A stretch of 64,000 nucleotides of DNA. Origin: Pedobacter boryungensis (GTDB lineage Bacteria > Bacteroidota > Bacteroidia > Sphingobacteriales > Sphingobacteriaceae). The notes under the pieces are model-generated. The model made no database searches and was not told the DNA's origin. It saw only the letters and a list, made by a program, of their open reading frames with translations. Where the stretch lies: the NCBI RefSeq assembly GCF_013204825.1, contig NZ_JABMKV010000001.1:682001-746000 (forward strand). The letters run 5' to 3'. This document shows positions 35,230-45,165 of the stretch, in pieces. Each line of letters opens with the position of its first letter. Position 1 is the stretch's first letter. The translations under genes and the position numbers were made by a program.

Positions 35230-37095
35230 CTATAGTTTTATAAATTGTTGATATACAGATTGTAAATAGGATTTACCTAATTTAAGGTTTATGTTTGTTT
35301 GAATACTATCTTTTGGATGGCTATTGTACAAAATATTTTTTCCAATGTTATCAAATGTAACACAATGGTTATCATTAATAAAACCTAAACCGTTATCCCA
35401 ACTAAAAAAAGCAAAATGTTTACTATAAGGATTAAGTAGATTTTTACTCCACGAAAAATCCTTGTGTGGAATATTTAATTGAGCTAAAAGTGTAGCAGCA
35501 ACATCTTGTTGACTTCCAATTTTATCAAATTCTTTTCCTTGATATTTATCTTTAATTACATCTCCATAAAACAGTAATGGAATGTGATACCGTTGAGGTT
35601 GAAAAATCTCAAACTTGTTTTTTGGATACAAATGCCCGTGATCGGCAACAAAAATAAATAACGTGTTTTTATACCAATTTTGCTTTCTTGCTTTTGATAA
35701 ATAGTCATTTATACATGAATCCGTATAATAAGCTGTGCTTTTAAACTTTTGAATAATTTCTTTATTTCCGAACTTTGGTTTTGTAGGTAATTCGAAAGGT
35801 TCATGATTAGTTAACGATAAAATGGTAGAAAAGAAAGGTTGCTTTTCCTGACTTATCTCTTGTAATTGCCTGTTAAAAACAAGTCCATCATAAGCACCCC
35901 ATTTAGAGTTCATGTCTTTTTTATCGAAACTATTTTTATCAATCAATTTTTGATAATTATGACTTAAGAGAAATGCTTTATAATTATCAAATTCAGATTC
36001 TCCTCCGTAATAGAATGAAAGTTGGTAATTGTTTTGGTAAAGCTTCTGGCTAATTGCAGGTATTTTTTGCATTTTTTCAGGCCATTTAACTATACTTCCT
36101 GTGCCTAAAGTTGGAAAGCCACTCAATGTTCCAATTAAACCTTTATCCGTACGATTTCCAGCTGAGTAAATATTAGTGAATAAAACTCCTTTATTTATTA
36201 AACTGTCAAAATTAGGGGTAATGCCATCTTCATTGCCTAATTTTTTTGTTAAATCTGCTGTAAAACTTTCCAAAATAAATAAGATAATATTAGGTTTTTG
36301 AGTTTTTAAGATGGAAATAGTGGTGTCTTTTTCAACCTTATATAATGCAGAAACTTGTTTATCTGCAGTTGCATTATCAAAATATAAGTAGGGGTTTTTA
36401 TTCGTTTTTGTAGATGCTAGTATACTTGAGATTAAGTTCCATTCTGTATTTAATGAAGCATGGTTTAAAATTTCATATTTCGAAAAATATGCCATACTCT
36501 GATTATTCGGAGCCACATCAATACCACCTCTGATTAATAAAAAATTAAATCCGAGTAGTAAAACAACTACAATAGATTTTAACCATATTGGAGTTTTAAC
36601 AAAAATTATTTGTTTCTTAATTAAAATAAAATTAAGATAAAAACCAGATCCAATTAATATTACCCAAATAAACATGGAAAATAAGAAAGGGGAAGAACCG
36701 CTTGAAGCCATTGCTTCTTTTGGCGTTTCTATAATTGGAGCTAAAGCGCTGTGATTTATCTTAATACCCCATTCGCGATAGGTGTTGAAATTAACAATTG
36801 AGAAGAAACCGAAAATAGTAACTAAAATTTTATTGTAAATAGATAGCCATTTAAAATTGACTAATGTTCTTTTAGAAAAATACCAAAAAATAAAAATTAA
36901 CAATGGAATTACTGCAATATAAGCAGCCATTGAAAAATCTAATCTTAAAGCATAATAGAAAGTTGATATTCTTTCTTCAAAAGGTATTTCTCTTAGTTTT
37001 TTATGGAAAATACAAAGAAAAACTAATCTGTCTATTGCAAAAAACAATAACCAAAACAGAAAAAAACGAGCAAAAAAAATCAGGTTTTTAAACAT
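35230..37095 (-). CDS. LTA synthase-like sulfatase/phosphoglycerol transferase family membrane protein
   Basis: 621 residues. Five transmembrane helices in the first 190 residues, then an extracytoplasmic alkaline-phosphatase-fold domain. Its metal and nucleophile motifs are NIILFILESFTAD, SAGNRTDKG (catalytic Thr) and FVADHGHLYP. Relatives transfer phosphoglycerol or phosphoethanolamine to glycans or lipids. Bacteroidetes have no lipoteichoic acid, so the acceptor is unknown. Overall A/T-rich with many Lys, like its neighbours. Confidence 0.88.
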   Translation of the reverse strand: MFKNLIFFARFFLFWLLFFAIDRLVFLCIFHKKLREIPFEERISTFYYALRLDFSMAAYIAVIPLLIFIFWYFSKRTLVNFKWLSIYNKILVTIFGFFSIVNFNTYREWGIKINHSALAPIIETPKEAMASSGSSPFLFSMFIWVILIGSGFYLNFILIKKQIIFVKTPIWLKSIVVVLLLGFNFLLIRGGIDVAPNNQSMAYFSKYEILNHASLNTEWNLISSILASTKTNKNPYLYFDNATADKQVSALYKVEKDTTISILKTQKPNIILFILESFTADLTKKLGNEDGITPNFDSLINKGVLFTNIYSAGNRTDKGLIGTLSGFPTLGTGSIVKWPEKMQKIPAISQKLYQNNYQLSFYYGGESEFDNYKAFLLSHNYQKLIDKNSFDKKDMNSKWGAYDGLVFNRQLQEISQEKQPFFSTILSLTNHEPFELPTKPKFGNKEIIQKFKSTAYYTDSCINDYLSKARKQNWYKNTLFIFVADHGHLYPKNKFEIFQPQRYHIPLLFYGDVIKDKYQGKEFDKIGSQQDVAATLLAQLNIPHKDFSWSKNLLNPYSKHFAFFSWDNGLGFINDNHCVTFDNIGKNILYNSHPKDSIQTNINLKLGKSYLQSVYQQFIKL

Positions 37096-37155
37096 TGGCG
37101 CAATTTAATAAAAGCCACGAATAAAAACCTGATTTACGAAAAGGATTATTAGCGA

Positions 37156-37836
37156 TTATTCGCCACCACCACGTTGCAACGCCATGATTTCTTCCATTGT
37201 TTTAACTTCGTAACCTTTTGGAACTTCTAATGTAAGTGGGCCAACTTTTTCTTCATTAATACCTTTAACTGTTAAGGTAGCTTTAACGCCTTGTTGAAAA
37301 CGAGTAAATTTAAGCAATGTACCTTTTACATCTTTAAACTCCTGACCTGAAAAACCTGTAGGTAATTCTACATCATTAGTAGCCCAAAGTTCATAAGTAC
37401 CACCTTTATCATCTTTGTAAGTATATTTTTCTGCATTATAACTGCCAATCATTTTTTTCTCACCAGTAGCTTTAAAATCGCTCATTTTTGGGGAAGCTGC
37501 ATTTGCCTTGTCATAATCTTCTTTAGTTTGTTTAACCGCATACTGCCATTGTGCAACAGGAACATCGATTAAAAGAAGTCCAGTATTTGAAGCTAAATCT
37601 CTAAATACAGAAATAGTTGCAGGTCCTTGTTCGATTTCAATTTTAGAAATAGGACCATTAAATTTTACTTTTGTTTCTGATGGTAGTTGAGCAGCCATAG
37701 GTTCTTGTTCTGCAGTTAAAGCATAATCCATAGTATAAGTTACAGAACCTTCAGTTATTTTTTTTTGTGCATGAGCGTAAATAGCAGAGCTAATTAAGAT
37801 AGCGGCTAAAACACCAGTTTTCATAGATTTAAACAT
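37156..37836 (-). CDS. Secreted hypothetical protein (DUF4412/GLPGLI-like)
   Basis: 226 residues with a signal peptide (1-23, ending YAHAQKK). The mature start EGSVTYTMDYAL, later GSYNAEKYTYKDDKGGTYELWAT, and the C-terminal lipocalin-like strands resemble DUF4412-type periplasmic proteins. No catalytic motif. It ends EEIMALQRGGGE. It follows the enoyl-CoA hydratase gene by 18 bases on the same strand and may be the last gene of the comEC transcript. Confidence 0.6.
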   Translation of the reverse strand: MFKSMKTGVLAAILISSAIYAHAQKKITEGSVTYTMDYALTAEQEPMAAQLPSETKVKFNGPISKIEIEQGPATISVFRDLASNTGLLLIDVPVAQWQYAVKQTKEDYDKANAASPKMSDFKATGEKKMIGSYNAEKYTYKDDKGGTYELWATNDVELPTGFSGQEFKDVKGTLLKFTRFQQGVKATLTVKGINEEKVGPLTLEVPKGYEVKTMEEIMALQRGGGE

Positions 37837-37854
37837 ATTATTTTCAGATTTAAT

Positions 37855-38634
37855 TTACCATTTAGTTTTTTCTTTATTTAGAAAGGATGATACGCCTTTT
37901 TTAAAATCATCGCTTTCCCTCACTCTTGCATTAATTTGTACAGCCATTTCCAAACTCTTTTCTAATCCTAAATTAGTAGTTTGATTAATGAGTTGCTTGG
38001 TTACCATTAACGCGTTCGCAGAGGTATTGTTACACAAATCTACTGCAAAATTATTTACACTTTGAGCAATATCTTCTTTTTTTGTTACAAAAGTTATTAA
38101 GTTATATTTTAGTGCCTCTTCCGCGGAAAATAAATTACCAGTCAGTAGAATCTTTTTTGCTATAGTTTCGCTTGTCTTGCGCATTAAAAAGCAAGAAACT
38201 AATGCTGGAACAAAACCTAACTTAACTTCTGTATAACCGAAATTTGCCTCAGGAACTGCAAAAATAATATCGCAAACAGTTGCTAAACCACATCCGCCAG
38301 CAATTGCATGACCTTCTACTTGAGCAATTACAATTTTTGGTAAATAGCAAATTGTTGTAAAGAGATTTTTTAAGCGATTAGAATCTGCTAAATTTTCTTC
38401 ATAAGAATTTTGCTGTAATTGTTGTAAATAAGCAAGATCTGCACCTGCACTAAACGTATCTCCATTCGCTTTTAAAATAATCACTTTAACGTCATCATCC
38501 TCAGCTGCTTTTAGCAAATGATCAGTTAATAGAGTTACCAATTCTGGATTTAAAGCATTGCGTTTATCAACACGATTAAGTGTAATAGTTGCAATTCTAT
38601 CTTTAACATTATATAAAACAAGTTCTTCAACCAT
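37855..38634 (-). CDS. Enoyl-CoA hydratase/isomerase family protein
   Basis: 259 residues, crotonase fold. Oxyanion-hole segments DTFSAGADLAYLQQL near 60 and VEGHAIAGGCGLATVCD near 105, with FGYTEVKLGFVPALVS where the catalytic Glu lies (near 137). It hydrates an unsaturated acyl-CoA, perhaps in fatty-acid or branched-chain amino-acid breakdown (methylglutaconyl-CoA hydratase is one possibility). It is separated from comEC by a single base. Confidence 0.88.
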   Translation of the reverse strand: MVEELVLYNVKDRIATITLNRVDKRNALNPELVTLLTDHLLKAAEDDDVKVIILKANGDTFSAGADLAYLQQLQQNSYEENLADSNRLKNLFTTICYLPKIVIAQVEGHAIAGGCGLATVCDIIFAVPEANFGYTEVKLGFVPALVSCFLMRKTSETIAKKILLTGNLFSAEEALKYNLITFVTKKEDIAQSVNNFAVDLCNNTSANALMVTKQLINQTTNLGLEKSLEMAVQINARVRESDDFKKGVSSFLNKEKTKW

Positions 38635-38635
38635 G

Positions 38636-40732
38636 CTATTTGAATACCTTAAGGTCTATCAAATATGAATTATTTTTCTTTAAAATATGTGATTGTAACT
38701 GAAATTTATTTGCATCTTGTTCATAACGTTTAATCATATAATCTTTATTAGTTGCATCTACTAGCAAAGTTGAAAATAGCACTTCATTGCGTAAATCTAA
38801 TACGTTTTTTCGTGGATTTTGATGTAACCAAACACTTTCAAACTTAGGTAATTGATCAATTTTTTTATAGTTAAAATCATCATCCAATAATAGAATATGA
38901 TATTGATGAAATACTAGTTGATGTTCTTTTTTTATGAAGGATTTTAATGCAGTATCCTGTTCCCATTTCACAAAGTGGATGTTTGTAATTTGCATTTGAT
39001 CTAACGCAGGTTTAACAAAAAAATCATAATTTTTATTGCTTCCATCTAAATCAGTTAAAAGAACTGCTTCGTTTCCCTCTATAAAAGCTGCAGCATAGTT
39101 TTTACGAAGACTAAAAAACAAAATCTTTTGTTGTTTGGATGCCGATATTTTATAATAGGCTGCAAATGACTGAAAAACCAAAATACATAGTAAAGAAACT
39201 ATAAGTAGCTTTTTCTTGTAATTTACTAATGCTATGGTGAAAATAATCAACGTAAAGCTTAGCAAAATTAACTGCCATTGATTTAACCATATAGATGTAA
39301 TGCCAGAAAATGGTAGATTGGCAATCCATTTTAGACCACTATTAGTAAAATTAATTATCCATTCAAAAATTGGCGCTAAAAAATAGAGTCGGAGCATTAA
39401 AATCCCAATTCCTAAATACATCATTGCAGTTAATGGAAGTAGAATAAATAGATTACTGAAAATGAAATACAACGGAAACTGATGAAAATAATAAATGCTC
39501 AATGGAAAAGTAGCAATCTGAGCCGCTAAACTTAATGCAACAGTTGCCCATAGTTTATCTAACCATTTATTTTTAATATAAAACCATTTATAAATTTTGG
39601 GTTGTAAATAAATTAATCCAAAAACTGCTAAAAATGAGAGTTGAAAACCAACATCCCATATTAAGAAGGGATTATATAATAATAAACAAAAAGCAGTAAA
39701 TGCTAATATATTATAACTATTACTGTTTTTATTGAATGCTTTAGCCAATATATAAACAGTTAGCATAATTGCTGAACGGAGAACAGATGGTGAAAATCCT
39801 GTTAAGAGTGAATAATACCAAATTAAAAACGAGATAAGTAGGAGTTTAAAAATTTTCAATAGCCTTTTCTTATCCAAGAAGAATAAAGCCCAATTTAAAA
39901 ATATGTAAATAATACCGACATGCATGCCTGAAACAGATAGGGCATGTATTGTTCCTGTTTTACTGTAAGCAGCCAATGTTTCCTTACTTAAATCTGCTCT
40001 ATAACCTAAAACTAAAGTAGATGCAACAGCAAATGCTTCATCATTATGGATCAATTTTCTATAAATCTCAACCTGTCTTTTTCTTACTTCAATAGCATAT
40101 TTTATAATTGGATTACTTTTATTACTGTTTAGTTTTACTAAATGATTTTGATTTATAAATGTCTGATGATATATGTTTTTAGTAGCCAACCATGCTTTGA
40201 AATCAAATTCAGATGGATTGTATGATGGTTCTACAGGTAAATTCTTTGAAGAAACTATCAATTCATCACCATATTTTAATTTAACAGGATTTAAACTATC
40301 AACTTTCAGCGCAATTAATAGTTTTCCACTTAAGGTTTCAGGTCTATTAAATTTATATCCTGTAGTTACGACAACTTCAAACCGAACGATATCATTAGTC
40401 TGCTGTGGTTCATCATTTACCCAGACTTTTAAATAGTCAAATGAACGATTGGCGTGGTATTCTTCTTTTAATGATTGTGTGTTTAATAAACAAACTAGTC
40501 CGCCAAGTACAAAGCAAAAAAAATAGAAAATTATGCCAGTTACCCCCTTAAAATTATAAGCTTTTAGTTTTTTGTAAAAATTATTAACTGCGATTAAATA
40601 AACTAGCAGTATAACGCATAATGTTAATGATAAAGTAATTAGCAAATCGTTCTGAAAATTATAAGCGCAACAGATTCCGATTATAAAAGGAAGTAAAATT
40701 CTTACAAAAACAATTTCAGATTTAAATGTCAA
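38636..40732 (-). CDS. comEC: ComEC/Rec2 family competence membrane channel, no recognisable MBL active site
   Basis: 698 residues. An N-terminal DUF4131 region with membrane helices (1-60) and an OB-like domain (about 90-200) precede the Competence domain of many helices (about 240-540) with the family hallmark HALSVSGMHVGI. The C-terminal 150 residues occupy the place of the usual metallo-beta-lactamase domain but show no HxHxDH motif. ComEC carries single-stranded DNA across the inner membrane. The start overlaps the HhH/beta-barrel gene by 4 bases. Confidence 0.92.
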   Translation of the reverse strand: MTFKSEIVFVRILLPFIIGICCAYNFQNDLLITLSLTLCVILLVYLIAVNNFYKKLKAYNFKGVTGIIFYFFCFVLGGLVCLLNTQSLKEEYHANRSFDYLKVWVNDEPQQTNDIVRFEVVVTTGYKFNRPETLSGKLLIALKVDSLNPVKLKYGDELIVSSKNLPVEPSYNPSEFDFKAWLATKNIYHQTFINQNHLVKLNSNKSNPIIKYAIEVRKRQVEIYRKLIHNDEAFAVASTLVLGYRADLSKETLAAYSKTGTIHALSVSGMHVGIIYIFLNWALFFLDKKRLLKIFKLLLISFLIWYYSLLTGFSPSVLRSAIMLTVYILAKAFNKNSNSYNILAFTAFCLLLYNPFLIWDVGFQLSFLAVFGLIYLQPKIYKWFYIKNKWLDKLWATVALSLAAQIATFPLSIYYFHQFPLYFIFSNLFILLPLTAMMYLGIGILMLRLYFLAPIFEWIINFTNSGLKWIANLPFSGITSIWLNQWQLILLSFTLIIFTIALVNYKKKLLIVSLLCILVFQSFAAYYKISASKQQKILFFSLRKNYAAAFIEGNEAVLLTDLDGSNKNYDFFVKPALDQMQITNIHFVKWEQDTALKSFIKKEHQLVFHQYHILLLDDDFNYKKIDQLPKFESVWLHQNPRKNVLDLRNEVLFSTLLVDATNKDYMIKRYEQDANKFQLQSHILKKNNSYLIDLKVFK

Positions 40733-42765
40733 AATTGATAACGTAATTGAAGTTTTATATCTGTTTTTTTATTGCCAATAATTTCATCTAATCCTGTTCC
40801 AACTGTTTCAACTTTGTTATAATGAAACATCGCATATTTTGCCCAAATATCTACGCGTTTTATAAGCTTATACTTAAGATTTACATACGTTCTAAATCCT
40901 TTTCCATTATACATTCCAAATGTAAAGTTGTACAATACATCGTCTTCATAAGCATAAATTCTACTGTTAAAAGTTGGAGTATTAAAATATGCTAATCTCA
41001 GGTTTCCCGAAATTTTCGAAAATAATGGTGAATAATTTATATCTTGATAAATCAGATAACCAAATTCGGGTTTAGCACTTCCTTTTTTAAATTGAGAAAC
41101 CTCTAATCGGTTTTGAAAGCTAAATGATTTATTAAAACGCCAGTTTACATCGCCACGATAAGATTCCTTTTTTACATCATCTAAATAGTTAATTGGAACT
41201 TCTAAATCTGTATTTTGTTGCTTTAATTCCGATTTATATCTTAAAACTGCTTTAAATGTTTTCGTAGGTGTAAAGGTGATCTGACCTAATACTTCATAAC
41301 CATCTGAAGGAGCATCAACTCTAAATTTTAACCATGGAAATTTAAAATAATCAGCATAAACTGCAATTGTCCAAGCTTTTACAGGCGTGATGTTTAACCC
41401 AGCGTAAAATCCTTTTTCATTTATTGCTTCACTAGCTTCGGCAGTTGCCTGATTAAAGAAATTATGATAATTAGAGTCGTAATTCCTGTGCAAAATTACT
41501 GCAGACACTTTTGAAGAAAGGCTTACCAAAGCACCATTAACATATGCTAAACCCCCACTTAAACTTTTACCTGCTTCGCCAAAAAAATAAATATTTTTAT
41601 AGGTGTAATTATAATGTAAACCTACATTAGTTAATGTTTTACCTGTAAAATTATAATATCGATAAACTTCATTTCCTGTTATAAACTCTTTATTATATAT
41701 AGAATGATAAGCGACTGCACCGACGGTTAAATTATTTTTTTGGTATTGAATAACACCCCCAAACAACTGCTGATCTAAACTATTTTTATTTTTAATTTCA
41801 GTAGTTGTTCTGTGCAAACCGGTTTCATTGGTGTTTGAAAGTACCTCATCTCCAACACTATTTACGTTTAAACTTGCATCTAGTTTTCGATAGGATAAAA
41901 AAGGAGTGAAATCTATATGTTTAGCGACAGTAATTGTTGTGGCAATTCCTCTAAAAAAGGAGTATTCATTTGAGGAAGTGTAAGGTTTTAAACCTACATC
42001 TTTTTTAGCCACACTTGTTACATCTGGTGCTTTTCCAAAAGCGAAACCCGACCACAATGTTAATCCTTGACCAAATTGCATGTTATAATCACCTATGATT
42101 ATTTTTTTAAATATTCCATTGTTAAATAAAGCAATATGAGCAGATTGATAATCTAATAGGAATTGTTTAGTTCCTCTTAAGAATTGCTCTCCAGCATCTT
42201 TCTCGAAAATTAGTGAAGCAGAAATGCGATTGGAGAAATTATATTTATATCGAATTAAAAGTCTTTCCTGAGAACCTATGTAATGGCTACCAGGTAAATC
42301 AGTAAAACCTTTTGGTTTTTCTAGCACTCTTCCAAAACGCATTACTAAATCATTATCACCTAAATTTCTTAGATTTCTATAGGTAATTCTGTCTTCTAAA
42401 TCTGATTGTTTTAATGTTACGAAGGGCAAAAGTCTTTCTATAGTTTTAACATCAAAATCTGGGATACTTTGTAATTCTAAAATGTCTACCAATTTGCCAT
42501 TAGCTTTTAAGTGAGAAAAAAGATTGCTGATTTGTAATGGGGATAAAAATATCAGGCCTTTTAATTCTTCTGGATTTGTATGATTTAAATTGATGGGATG
42601 CTTTTTTAAAAAAACCAATCTATCTTCCAATTCAGAAAGATCATAATCATCAGGCAAATTTTCGGCTAAACTTTCAATCAGGTCTTTAATAAAAGTATCT
42701 TCATTAGTTTGCGCCTTTGAAACGTAACTAATCAGCATTAGCAGGAGTAAAATCTTAAAACGCAT
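40729..42765 (-). CDS. Outer membrane protein with N-terminal ComEA-like helix-hairpin-helix domain and beta-barrel
   Basis: 678 residues. Signal peptide (1-19, SYVSKAQ), then tandem helix-hairpin-helix motifs at about 57-117 (INLNHTNPEELKGLIFLSPL, and DILELQSIPDFDVKTIERLL), like ComEA. From about 150 to the end there are alternating amphipathic strands finishing KLQLRYQF, with terminal Phe, as in outer-membrane beta-barrels. It is encoded directly between a PorV-like OMP and comEC with overlaps on both sides. I infer a DNA-binding or DNA-uptake role at the outer membrane. The domains are seen; the function is not proven. Confidence 0.78.
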   Translation of the reverse strand: MRFKILLLLMLISYVSKAQTNEDTFIKDLIESLAENLPDDYDLSELEDRLVFLKKHPINLNHTNPEELKGLIFLSPLQISNLFSHLKANGKLVDILELQSIPDFDVKTIERLLPFVTLKQSDLEDRITYRNLRNLGDNDLVMRFGRVLEKPKGFTDLPGSHYIGSQERLLIRYKYNFSNRISASLIFEKDAGEQFLRGTKQFLLDYQSAHIALFNNGIFKKIIIGDYNMQFGQGLTLWSGFAFGKAPDVTSVAKKDVGLKPYTSSNEYSFFRGIATTITVAKHIDFTPFLSYRKLDASLNVNSVGDEVLSNTNETGLHRTTTEIKNKNSLDQQLFGGVIQYQKNNLTVGAVAYHSIYNKEFITGNEVYRYYNFTGKTLTNVGLHYNYTYKNIYFFGEAGKSLSGGLAYVNGALVSLSSKVSAVILHRNYDSNYHNFFNQATAEASEAINEKGFYAGLNITPVKAWTIAVYADYFKFPWLKFRVDAPSDGYEVLGQITFTPTKTFKAVLRYKSELKQQNTDLEVPINYLDDVKKESYRGDVNWRFNKSFSFQNRLEVSQFKKGSAKPEFGYLIYQDINYSPLFSKISGNLRLAYFNTPTFNSRIYAYEDDVLYNFTFGMYNGKGFRTYVNLKYKLIKRVDIWAKYAMFHYNKVETVGTGLDEIIGNKKTDIKLQLRYQF

Positions 42766-43561
42766 AAGCTAAAGCAATTTGAGGAGTATAACCTAAATGT
42801 ATATCGCTTTCTACAGCCATATCCATTACAAATTTTTTGAAATTTAATCCGAACCCTGCATAATGTTTAAATGGTTTTGTAGTTAAACCTCCTCTTAAAC
42901 TAATAAGGCTTAATAATTTATAATCTATACCCAAACCAACATTGATAGATGTATTAAATTCCTTGCTTATTGTAGTTGCGATTAAAATTTTATCAGATGC
43001 TTTATAAGATCCGCCAATTTGCATACTACTTGCAATTTTTGTTTCTATTTCTTTACTGCTGTATTTTTGAAATGATGGATTACTTAAACTAAGTCCTAAA
43101 GTAATTTGCTTAGTCAATTCATACATTCCTCCCACATCAATTGAAAAACCAGTTGTTGAGCCGTAATTGCTTATTTTTATTTGATGGTAGTTTCCTTTTA
43201 GGGCAATTGATAATTTATTTCCAAATCTTTTGGCTAATACTAAACCCGCTTTAATTTCATTATATGCGGTAATTCCATAACGATTAAAACTTGCACCTAA
43301 ATAATTATTTTTTAAAGGTAAAACGAATGCTATGGCTTGATTACTTAGTTCATTATCAATTGAATACTTCGTGTAATTTATGGCAAGAGTAGGAGATCCT
43401 ACATCGGCTATGCCTGATACATTGCCATTTAAGCTCCATATATCTTTAACTGCCACATAGTTATTGCCCATTGCTGTTAATTTTGGGCCAAAATTGTTTT
43501 GGGCAAAGCAAAAATTAATGCTAATTGAAAGCATTAAAAAAGGTATAAATTGTTTATTCAT
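42755..43561 (-). CDS. PorV/PorQ-like outer membrane beta-barrel protein
   Basis: 268 residues with a signal peptide (1-20, NFCFAQNNFG). The start GPKLTAMGNNYVAVKDIWSL, with a conserved MG-A pattern, resembles PorV/PorQ/FadL-like proteins of Bacteroidetes, followed by about 12-14 amphipathic strands and the terminus ALAYAF. PorV proteins are shuttle or cap partners of other outer membrane machines. First gene of the set that runs into the HhH-barrel protein (11-base overlap) and comEC. Confidence 0.65.
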   Translation of the reverse strand: MNKQFIPFLMLSISINFCFAQNNFGPKLTAMGNNYVAVKDIWSLNGNVSGIADVGSPTLAINYTKYSIDNELSNQAIAFVLPLKNNYLGASFNRYGITAYNEIKAGLVLAKRFGNKLSIALKGNYHQIKISNYGSTTGFSIDVGGMYELTKQITLGLSLSNPSFQKYSSKEIETKIASSMQIGGSYKASDKILIATTISKEFNTSINVGLGIDYKLLSLISLRGGLTTKPFKHYAGFGLNFKKFVMDMAVESDIHLGYTPQIALAYAF

Positions 43562-43921
43562 AGGTTTAGGTAAACCAATGTAAACAAAATATAATTAAAA
43601 TATAAATAATTATTTTAAAATTAAATTATGATATAATTAATTTTTCAATATTTAATTTCTTGTTAAGAAAATAAATTTACTTGTAAGCAATAAATTTTTC
43701 TATTAGATTTTTATTTAAATTTTAAATTAAAAATTTTTCATTTCAATTATAAAATGAATTTTAAATATTAGTTTGGATTACCTTAAATAATTTTAATAAA
43801 TGTTCTGTGCTATTTTTTGTCATTAAGAAATCGATTAATTTTAATTAGTAATTATTTACATTTTGTAATGATAAACTTCCTATTTACATTTATTAAAAAG
43901 ATCGTAACTTAAATATTTCGT
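43562..43921. other. 360-base A/T-rich spacer without a gene
   Basis: Very A/T-rich with long T and A runs. It lies between the divergent PorV-like operon and galM. It must carry both promoters, but I could not fix them. No ORF, tRNA or clear repeat seen. Confidence 0.6.
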
Positions 43922-45088
43922 ATGAATTTTAAATCTACATTACCTTTAATTTTAATTATAGCATCATTAACCGCTTGCAATTCTCAAAAGAAAAACTCGC
44001 CGGATGACGGTTTGGCCAATGATAGTTCGAAAAATGTAACGCTCGTTGCAGATTCCTTTAAAAATGTAATAGACGGTAAACAGACTGCTTTATATATTTT
44101 GAAAAACTCAAATAATGCCGAAGCTAAGTTTACCAATTATGGTGCAAGATTAATTAGTCTACTTATTCCGAATGCTAAAGGTCAATTAATTGATGTCGTT
44201 GTGGGTTTTAATAGTGTAAATGCTTATCAAAAATCTACAGAACCTTACTTTGGAGCAACTATTGGTCGATACGGAAATCGCATTGCTAAAGGTAAATTCA
44301 ATTTAGATGGTAAAGCTTATTCGCTTTATGCTAATAATGGTCTAAATACTTTACATGGTGGTAAAAAAGGTTTTCAATATGTGGTTTGGGATGTAAAACA
44401 ACCCAATAATCAAATTATAGAATTTACCTATTTATCGAAAGATATGGAAGAAGGTTTTCCAGGTAATTTGAAAGTTAAAGTAACGTATACTTTAACAGAT
44501 AATGATGAATTAAAAATGGATTATCAAGCTTCTACTGATAAAACAACAGTTGTAAATTTAACAAACCATGCTTTTTTTAACTTAAATGGTGAGGGAAGCG
44601 GTACTATTTTAAATCATAGCTTACAGATTTATGCAGAAAATTATTTACCAGTTGATTCTGGCTTAATTCCGACAGGAAAAATAGAAAAAGTTATAGGTAC
44701 ACCATTTGATTTTACTAAGCCAACTACTATTGGTGCGAGAATAAATGATAAAAATGAGCAGTTAAGTTATGGGAAAGGTTATGATCATAATTACATTTTA
44801 AATAAAACAAAAGCTTTAAATATGTTTCACGCAGCAACTGTAAAGGGAGATAAGTCTGGAATTGTAATGGATATTTATACAGTAGAACCGGGCTTGCAAT
44901 TTTACAGCGGTAATTTTATGCAAAGTAATAACACATTTAAAAATGGTGCTAAAGACGATTTTAGGACTGCATTTTGTTTAGAAACTCAGCACTTTCCAGA
45001 CTCACCAAATCAGTTAAATTTTCCGACAACAACACTAAAACCTGAAGAAATATACAAGACTAGTTCTATTTATAAATTCTCAAATTAG
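43922..45088 (+). CDS. galM: Aldose 1-epimerase (mutarotase), lipoprotein
   Basis: 388 residues. Lipobox IASLTAC (Cys about 19) followed by NSQKKN, so exported and lipid-anchored, unlike the cytosolic GalM of enterobacteria. Mutarotase motifs are FGATIGRYGNRIAKG, LHGGKKGFQYVVWD, LTNHAFFNLNGEG (catalytic His), GKGYDHNYIL and VYTVEPGLQFYSGN-like VEPGLQFYSGNF, with C-terminal LETQHFPDSPN carrying the catalytic Glu. It interconverts alpha and beta anomers of hexoses such as galactose or glucose in the periplasm. Confidence 0.93.
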   Translation: MNFKSTLPLILIIASLTACNSQKKNSPDDGLANDSSKNVTLVADSFKNVIDGKQTALYILKNSNNAEAKFTNYGARLISLLIPNAKGQLIDVVVGFNSVNAYQKSTEPYFGATIGRYGNRIAKGKFNLDGKAYSLYANNGLNTLHGGKKGFQYVVWDVKQPNNQIIEFTYLSKDMEEGFPGNLKVKVTYTLTDNDELKMDYQASTDKTTVVNLTNHAFFNLNGEGSGTILNHSLQIYAENYLPVDSGLIPTGKIEKVIGTPFDFTKPTTIGARINDKNEQLSYGKGYDHNYILNKTKALNMFHAATVKGDKSGIVMDIYTVEPGLQFYSGNFMQSNNTFKNGAKDDFRTAFCLETQHFPDSPNQLNFPTTTLKPEEIYKTSSIYKFSN

Positions 45089-45165
45089 GAGTAATATCTA
45101 TTTTTTGAGTGCATTGGCGTGGTATTTGATATTTTTATTTTATAACTAACTAAAATTTAATCCCA

